Below are positions 5,572-10,787 of a stretch of 10,787 bases of DNA, in pieces. Below the pieces are notes generated by a model, which did no database searches, was not told where the DNA came from, and saw nothing but the letters and a program-made list of their open reading frames with translations. A program made the position numbers and the translations under genes. Positions within the stretch are counted from its first letter, which is position 1. Each line of letters opens with the position of its first letter. Source of the stretch: Nitratireductor sp. (GTDB taxonomy: Bacteria; Pseudomonadota; Alphaproteobacteria; Rhizobiales; Rhizobiaceae); assembly GCA_020441735.1 (NCBI GenBank), contig JAGRLQ010000320.1, forward strand, positions 1 through 10,787, read 5' to 3'.

Positions 5572-8500
5572 ATGCCAGCCAGTAACGGGAACAGCGGAGA
5601 AGTGACCGGTAGCCGAAAGTCGGCGGACAGGATTTTCACGATCGCGCCATCGCAGCCGTTTCTGCCGACGCTGGCACGCGCCATGCTTTCGGGTGCTGTG
5701 GCAGAGGGGCTCGATCCGCTGGAACATCCCTTTGCACTGGCTGACAGTGTGGTTTTTCTCCCAACCCGGCGCGCGGCGCGCAGTTTCGGCGTGGCACTGC
5801 TTGATGCCGCCCGGGAAATGACCGGCAATCCGAGTATCGTCCTGCCGAGAATTGCCACGCTGGGGGATCCGGACGAGACGGAGTTCCTGGCCGGCCTTTC
5901 TGCTGACTTCGACCTGTCCGGCTTTTCGCTGGAAACCGCCGAACCTGTGGACACGCTGCAGCGAAAGCTGGTGCTGGCACGCCTGACACAGCAATGGGTC
6001 AAGTCGCTGACACCGGCTGCACATGCACGGTATGGAGAAGAACAGATCGTCCTGCCAGCGTCGGCCGCCGATGCGTTGTGGCTTGCCGAAGATCTGGCAC
6101 GGTTGATGGACCAGGTGGAAACCGAGGAGGCCGACTGGCGGGCCATTTGTGATGTGCTGCCGCAGGAGCATGCAGAGTGGTGGCAGATCACGCAGGCTTT
6201 TCTCGACATCGTCATGCAAGCGTGGCCGGAACATCTTGACGAACTTGGCCTCGTCAACCCTGCCCGCCACCGAGCCGATCTCGCCGATATACGAATCCGC
6301 GCATTGGAAGAAAACCCGCCAAAAGGGCTGGTGATCGCGGCCGGCACCACCGGCTCCATACCGTCAACCAGCCGGCTGCTGGCCGCCATCGCGAAATTGC
6401 CGAATGGTGCCGTTGTACTACCAGGCCTTGATATTAATTTGCCAGAGGAAATTATCCGGCAATTGCAGGACAATGAGGAGCGCGGTCGGGAGAGTGTGAC
6501 GAGTACCCATGCTCAGTTCGGATTGTGCCGCCTGCTGAAAACGTTACGGATACGGCACGATCAGGTAAATACATTGGGAAAGGCGGGTGAGGCTAAAGCT
6601 GTTCGTGAAGCCGTTATTCAGGCAGCCCTGCTTCCCGCCGATGCCTCAGCTTCCTGGGTGGAAAGTCGTGCGGCGTATGATGGAAACGCGATACGGGAAG
6701 CCTTTGACGGCGTCACCATTGTGGAAGCGGCCAATGAACGCCAGGAAGCGCTGACTATCGCCCTCGCCCTGCGGCAAGCGGTCGAAAACCCGGCGCAAAG
6801 CGCCGCGCTGGTCACGCCCGACCGGGAGCTTGCCCGCCGGGTTTCTGCCGAATTGGAGCGTTTCGGCATCGAGATCGACGACAGCGCGGGTCAGGCGCTC
6901 GCCAATACCGCGCTTGCACGGTTTGTGAAGAACATGATCCGCAGCGCCGGCAATGATACCGATCCGGTTGCAATGGCCGCCTTTGCAAAGGATGCACTGC
7001 TGTTCAACGGAGAAGAGCAGCCAGCATGCGAATTGCTGGAGCTGGCTCTGTTTCGGTTTTCAGCACGGAAGCCGGATGCTGGGTGCTGGGCAGCGGTTGC
7101 GGCGGAGGCACGGGAACAGGTGAAACATTCCCGGTACGCGCCCGGCACGCTGCGCGGCCTCGAGGAAGACGGCTGGGAACACCTCGTCGACCTGGCCGGG
7201 CGGATTGATGCCGCCTTGCAGCCCTTGTGTGCACTTTCCGACCGTGCAGAGGAAATCCCGGCGGCGCTTTTCTGCGAAAGTCTGCTGAAAGCCGTAATCG
7301 CCTGCACATCGGATGCGCAGGGTGAGAGCAGTGTCTTTGGTGAAACAGGCGGAGAGGAACTCGGAAGCTTCCTTGATGCCATGGCTGATCAGGAGGAAAC
7401 AGGTTTTGCCTTTCCTGCCGTTCAGATGGCGGCCGTATTCGATGCGCTTATAGCGCCGCTTCGCACAAGGCGGGCTGGCCGCAGCCACCCCCGGCTACAC
7501 ATCTATGGCGCGTTGGAAGCACGCTTGCAGCACCACGACGTAGTGATCCTGGGCGGTCTCAACGAAGGTACCTGGCCTTCAACCGCCAGCAACGATCCCT
7601 TCCTCAACCGGCCGATGCGGTCCGCCCTGTCCTTGCCCCTGCCCGAGCGGCGCATCGGTCTTGCCGCCCACGATTTCAGCCAGATTTCCGGCGCTCCGAA
7701 GGTCATCTATTCACGGGCCGGACGCGTGGGCGGCAGCCCGGCCATTGCATCGCGCTGGCTGCAGCGGTTGATGACCTATCTGGGTGAAGAACAATGCAAG
7801 CCGCTTTGTGCCCGCGGCGATTACTATCTCGCTTGCGCAGGGCTTGTTGACGCTGCTGAGGGGCCACCGAAGCCGGCGCCACGTGCCAGCTATGCGCCAC
7901 CGGTTGATGCGCGGCCCAAAAGCCTTTCGATCACCGAGATCGAAACCTGGATACGCGATCCCTATGCGATCCACGCCAAACACGTTCTCGGGCTTTTTCC
8001 CCTGCCGCCACTGATACCCCTGTCGGATGCTGCCCAGCGTGGCACGGTCTATCACGACATTGTTGCCGATTTCATTTCGGGCTGGCGGGGGCCGCTTGGG
8101 GAAGAACAACGTGATGCAGCACTGGAGCGGCTTGCAGAACTCACCGCCAGGAGGCTCGAAGCTGAACCCCTGCCGGTGGAGATCGCGGCGAGCTGGAAAC
8201 AGCGGTTCGGACAGATTGCGACAGGCTTCGTGGACTGGGAGATCGACCGCCACCAGACAATTTCCCATAGCCATTGTGAAACCGACGTCGTTGCAGGTAC
8301 GGAAATCGCCGGTACCGGCTTCTGCCTCAGGGGCCGGGCCGACCGCATTGACATCCATCATGACGGGGCGCTCACGGTCGTCGACTACAAGACCGGCGCA
8401 CGGCCATCGAACAAGGAGGCCCGAACCCTTTCGCCACAACTGGCGCTCGAGGGCGCGCTTGCTGCCCGCGGGGCTTTCGACGGCGTTGCAAAAGGCGAGG

Positions 8501-8769
8501 TTGCCAGTCTTCTTCATGTCCGACTGCGGGAGGGGAGCGCCTTCAAGATCGACGACATCACCTCCAGGCAGGACCTTTCCGCCGCCGATCTGGCCGAAAA
8601 GGCCTATGGCGAACTTGCCGGATACATCGCCGCCTTTGCAAAGCCCGAAACGCCCTATGTTTCGCAACGCGCCCCGGTTCCCAACCAGAGCTATCCCGGC
8701 GATTACGATCATCTGGCGCGGGTCAAGGAATGGTCGATCGGCGCCGATGACGGCGGAGATGGCGAATGA
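5572..8769 (+). CDS. addB: Double-strand-break repair protein AddB (alphaproteobacterial type)
   Basis: AddB is the partner of AddA in the helicase-nuclease that resects double-strand DNA ends and loads RecA. With the ATG at 5572 it has 1065 residues. Family landmarks run in order: FTIAPSQPFLPTLA near the N-terminus, PTRR (64-67), PGLD (284-287), a very typical IYGALEAR (from 644) and GGLNEGTWP (661-669), and SRWLQRL. The C-terminal PD-(D/E)xK nuclease shows H828 (GTVYHD), D924 and D927 (GRADRID), D938 and K940 (VVDYKTG) and Q956 (SPQLALEG), so it looks catalytically intact. No cysteine follows this nuclease, so the C-terminal Fe-S cysteines of Bacillus AddB are absent. A TTG at 5542 would add 10 residues, but it lies in an inverted repeat without a good ribosome site; TGGAA at 5562-5566 favours the ATG. 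The stop overlaps the addA start by 4 bases. Confidence 0.92.
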   Translation: MPASNGNSGEVTGSRKSADRIFTIAPSQPFLPTLARAMLSGAVAEGLDPLEHPFALADSVVFLPTRRAARSFGVALLDAAREMTGNPSIVLPRIATLGDPDETEFLAGLSADFDLSGFSLETAEPVDTLQRKLVLARLTQQWVKSLTPAAHARYGEEQIVLPASAADALWLAEDLARLMDQVETEEADWRAICDVLPQEHAEWWQITQAFLDIVMQAWPEHLDELGLVNPARHRADLADIRIRALEENPPKGLVIAAGTTGSIPSTSRLLAAIAKLPNGAVVLPGLDINLPEEIIRQLQDNEERGRESVTSTHAQFGLCRLLKTLRIRHDQVNTLGKAGEAKAVREAVIQAALLPADASASWVESRAAYDGNAIREAFDGVTIVEAANERQEALTIALALRQAVENPAQSAALVTPDRELARRVSAELERFGIEIDDSAGQALANTALARFVKNMIRSAGNDTDPVAMAAFAKDALLFNGEEQPACELLELALFRFSARKPDAGCWAAVAAEAREQVKHSRYAPGTLRGLEEDGWEHLVDLAGRIDAALQPLCALSDRAEEIPAALFCESLLKAVIACTSDAQGESSVFGETGGEELGSFLDAMADQEETGFAFPAVQMAAVFDALIAPLRTRRAGRSHPRLHIYGALEARLQHHDVVILGGLNEGTWPSTASNDPFLNRPMRSALSLPLPERRIGLAAHDFSQISGAPKVIYSRAGRVGGSPAIASRWLQRLMTYLGEEQCKPLCARGDYYLACAGLVDAAEGPPKPAPRASYAPPVDARPKSLSITEIETWIRDPYAIHAKHVLGLFPLPPLIPLSDAAQRGTVYHDIVADFISGWRGPLGEEQRDAALERLAELTARRLEAEPLPVEIAASWKQRFGQIATGFVDWEIDRHQTISHSHCETDVVAGTEIAGTGFCLRGRADRIDIHHDGALTVVDYKTGARPSNKEARTLSPQLALEGALAARGAFDGVAKGEVASLLHVRLREGSAFKIDDITSRQDLSAADLAEKAYGELAGYIAAFAKPETPYVSQRAPVPNQSYPGDYDHLARVKEWSIGADDGGDGE

Positions 8770-10787
8770 GCGGCCCGGCAAACGACAACACCATAATTCC
8801 GGGAGACGCTGAGTCGCGCAGAAGTTATGCCGATGCGAAACTGGCGCGTGCAACGGACCCGCAGAGCAGTCTCTGGGTTTCCGCCAATGCAGGTTCGGGC
8901 AAGACCTACCTTCTTTCGCGCCGGGTGATCCGGCTTCTGCTGGAAGGAAGCCGGCCATCGGAGCTTCTCTGCCTGACCTTTACCAAGGCTGCTGCCGCCG
9001 AGATGTCGAACCGGGTGTTCGAAATCCTCGGCAAGTGGAGCGTGATGGACCGGGAAGCCCTTTCGGCGGAAGCCGCAGCCCTGCTGGGGCGTCCACCGGA
9101 CCGGCACGAACTGGCGCGGGCGCGCAAGCTCTTTGCCCTCTCACTCGACACGCCGGGCGGGCTGCGCATCCAGACCATTCACGCCTTCTGCGAATCGCTG
9201 CTGCACCAGTTTGCGCTGGAAGCCAATGTGCCGGGCCATTTCCAGCTTATGGATGAACTGGAGCAGGCAGCCTGTATCGCCGAAGCCCGGCAGCGGGTCG
9301 AACTCGCCGGTCTCGGGCAGGGTCCTGCCGCCGGATATCTGCCCGGGCGGGGAGAACTCGCCGATGCGTTTTCAACCATCCGGACCTTTGCCGGCGACGA
9401 TGCCATCGAAGAAGCGATTCGAGTATTACTTTCCCAAAGCCACGTGTTTCAGCGCTGGATCGAGGGCGGTGGCGGGACCATCGAAACGGCGATGGCGCCT
9501 CTCTGGGAAGAGGCAAATCTCTCTCGCAGCACAGACCGCCAGGTGCTACTTGAAAGTTTCTTGTCCGAAACGAGCTATAGCAAAGACCAGCTACAGGAGC
9601 TTCAGTCACTGGCGACAGCAAAAGGGTTGGCAAGATATGACGAACTCGCCGACCGGCTGGAAACGGTCCTGTCATCGGACGATGCCGAAGCCGTTTTCGA
9701 TGTCCGCCGGAAAGTTTTTCTCAAGGACAAGGATACGCCGAGGCCGTCGCTGGTTCACGCATCCTTTCTGAAAACCGAACCAGCTCAGGCCGAACTGCTG
9801 GCGCAGGAAGGGCTGCTGGTAAAGGAGCAATATCACCGCCTGCGCACACTGGACGTGCTGAGGGCGAGTGAGGCGCTGTTCGTCATCGCCGAGGCGATCC
9901 TTTCCGAATACGGCCATCTCAAGCACAGCCGGGGCAGGCTCGATTTCGACGATCTCATCGCCAGAACGTTCAACCTTCTGTCGCGCGACGGGATCGGTGC
10001 CTGGGTGCGCTACAAGCTTGACTACGGGATATCGCATGTTCTGGTGGATGAGGCGCAGGATACAAGCCCGCTGCAGTGGAAGATCGTCGAGGCGGTCACG
10101 GAAGACTTCTTTGCCGGCGAGGGCAGTCACGCGGAGACCCGTACGCTTTTTGTCGTCGGCGACGAAAAGCAATCGATCTATTCCTTTCAGGGCGCGGACG
10201 TTAGCGAGTTTGAGGCGCAGAAGCAGAGTTTCAAGCGCAAGGTGAAATCCGCCGGTCAATCGGTGAAGCCGGAAGACAGTCTCAGCCTTTCCTACCGCTC
10301 CGTGCCGGAAGTGTTGAGCGCGGTGGACCAGGTGTTTTCCCTGCCTGAAAATGCCAGAGGGCTGGGCGCGACGGCGACCAGCGGTCATGTGGCAAACCGG
10401 TTTTCCCATTCAGGCGATGTCACATTGTGGGAGATGGAAGTAAAGCCCAAGCGCAACGAGCCGGAAAACTGGCTCGACGACCCTTCGGAGCAAACGACCG
10501 ATGCAGAGTTACGGCTGGCGGGCCGGATCGCCGATGCCATCGACCGGTGGATCAGCGAGGGCGAGCGCCTGCCTGGTCGCGACAGGCCGATCCGATGTGG
10601 CGACATCCTGATCCTGGTCCGAAAACGCGACCGCTTCGTGCGGGCAATGATCCGTAAGCTGAAGGAGAAAGGGCTGCCGACGGCAGGCGCTGACCGGTTG
10701 AAACTCACCGATCATATTCTGGTGGAGGATCTGCTGGCGCTGGGGCAATTTGCAATCAACGGTCTTGATGATCTTTCGCTTGCCGGG
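8766..10787 (+). CDS. addA: Double-strand-break repair helicase AddA, N-terminal part
   Basis: A frame open from ATG 8766 to the last base gives 674 codons of a UvrD/Rep-type superfamily 1 helicase; AddA proteins are usually about 1150-1200 residues, so roughly half is present. Helicase motifs appear in order: Walker A NAGSGKT (41-47, K46), motif Ia LTFTKAAAAEM (70-80), TIHAFC (137-142), LDFDDLI (392-398), Walker B VDEAQD (427-432, D428 and E429), motif III VGDEKQS (464-470) and motif IV SYRS with R511. AddA moves along DNA using ATP and carries a C-terminal RecB-like nuclease that cuts one strand; that domain lies beyond the window. The ATG sits inside the addB stop (ATGA), so the two subunits are probably made in step. 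No frameshift or stop was seen in the visible part. A general UvrD helicase is excluded by the addB neighbour and AddA-type motifs. Confidence 0.93.
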   Translation, partial: MSGPANDNTIIPGDAESRRSYADAKLARATDPQSSLWVSANAGSGKTYLLSRRVIRLLLEGSRPSELLCLTFTKAAAAEMSNRVFEILGKWSVMDREALSAEAAALLGRPPDRHELARARKLFALSLDTPGGLRIQTIHAFCESLLHQFALEANVPGHFQLMDELEQAACIAEARQRVELAGLGQGPAAGYLPGRGELADAFSTIRTFAGDDAIEEAIRVLLSQSHVFQRWIEGGGGTIETAMAPLWEEANLSRSTDRQVLLESFLSETSYSKDQLQELQSLATAKGLARYDELADRLETVLSSDDAEAVFDVRRKVFLKDKDTPRPSLVHASFLKTEPAQAELLAQEGLLVKEQYHRLRTLDVLRASEALFVIAEAILSEYGHLKHSRGRLDFDDLIARTFNLLSRDGIGAWVRYKLDYGISHVLVDEAQDTSPLQWKIVEAVTEDFFAGEGSHAETRTLFVVGDEKQSIYSFQGADVSEFEAQKQSFKRKVKSAGQSVKPEDSLSLSYRSVPEVLSAVDQVFSLPENARGLGATATSGHVANRFSHSGDVTLWEMEVKPKRNEPENWLDDPSEQTTDAELRLAGRIADAIDRWISEGERLPGRDRPIRCGDILILVRKRDRFVRAMIRKLKEKGLPTAGADRLKLTDHILVEDLLALGQFAINGLDDLSLAG

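Noticed and set aside
7711..8958. Long minus-strand open frame (415 codons) opposite the addB-addA junction
   Set aside because: It lies antisense to the conserved AddB nuclease domain, spans the addB/addA overlap and resembles no known protein; long shadow frames are expected opposite GC-rich coding sequence.

Overview
The window is about 10.8 kb of GC-rich, tightly packed, all-plus-strand chromosomal DNA. Gene content and protein sequences point to an alphaproteobacterium, most likely of the Hyphomicrobiales (Rhizobiales): a DivL-type cell-cycle kinase homologue, a TsaE domain fused to an aminoglycoside-phosphotransferase-like sugar kinase, and an AddAB (not RecBCD) recombination nuclease of the alphaproteobacterial type. 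I cannot name the genus or species from this sequence. No mobile element, CRISPR array, tRNA, rRNA or prophage gene is visible.

Layout. Positions 1-237 are the 3' end of adenosylhomocysteinase (ahcY). A 192-base gap (238-429) holds a likely intrinsic terminator and three further inverted repeats, one of which carries two GANTC (CcrM-type) methylation sites. Next come divL (430-2970), a tsaE-amgK fusion gene (2973-4589), a murU-like nucleotidyltransferase (4708-5472), addB (about 5572-8769) and addA (8766 to beyond the window end). The addA frame is open to the last base: 674 codons are present and its C-terminal half, including the nuclease, lies outside.

How the genes work together. divL and tsaE-amgK are 2 bases apart, and addB and addA overlap by 4 bases (ATGA), so each pair is probably translationally coupled. 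The kinase half of the fusion and the nucleotidyltransferase match the AmgK-MurU peptidoglycan-recycling route, in which N-acetylmuramate is phosphorylated at C1 and then converted to UDP-MurNAc. AddA and AddB form the helicase-nuclease that processes double-strand breaks for RecA. DivL is a histidine-kinase-like cell-cycle regulator. The run therefore mixes cell-cycle control, tRNA t6A modification, cell-wall recycling and DNA repair, all core housekeeping.

I did not find evidence of an undescribed system. The points most worth a second look are the tyrosine replacing the phospho-accepting histidine in DivL (Y626), a perfect 9-bp inverted repeat just before the addB start, the cluster of inverted repeats and GANTC sites upstream of divL, and the domain fusion joining tRNA modification to wall recycling.
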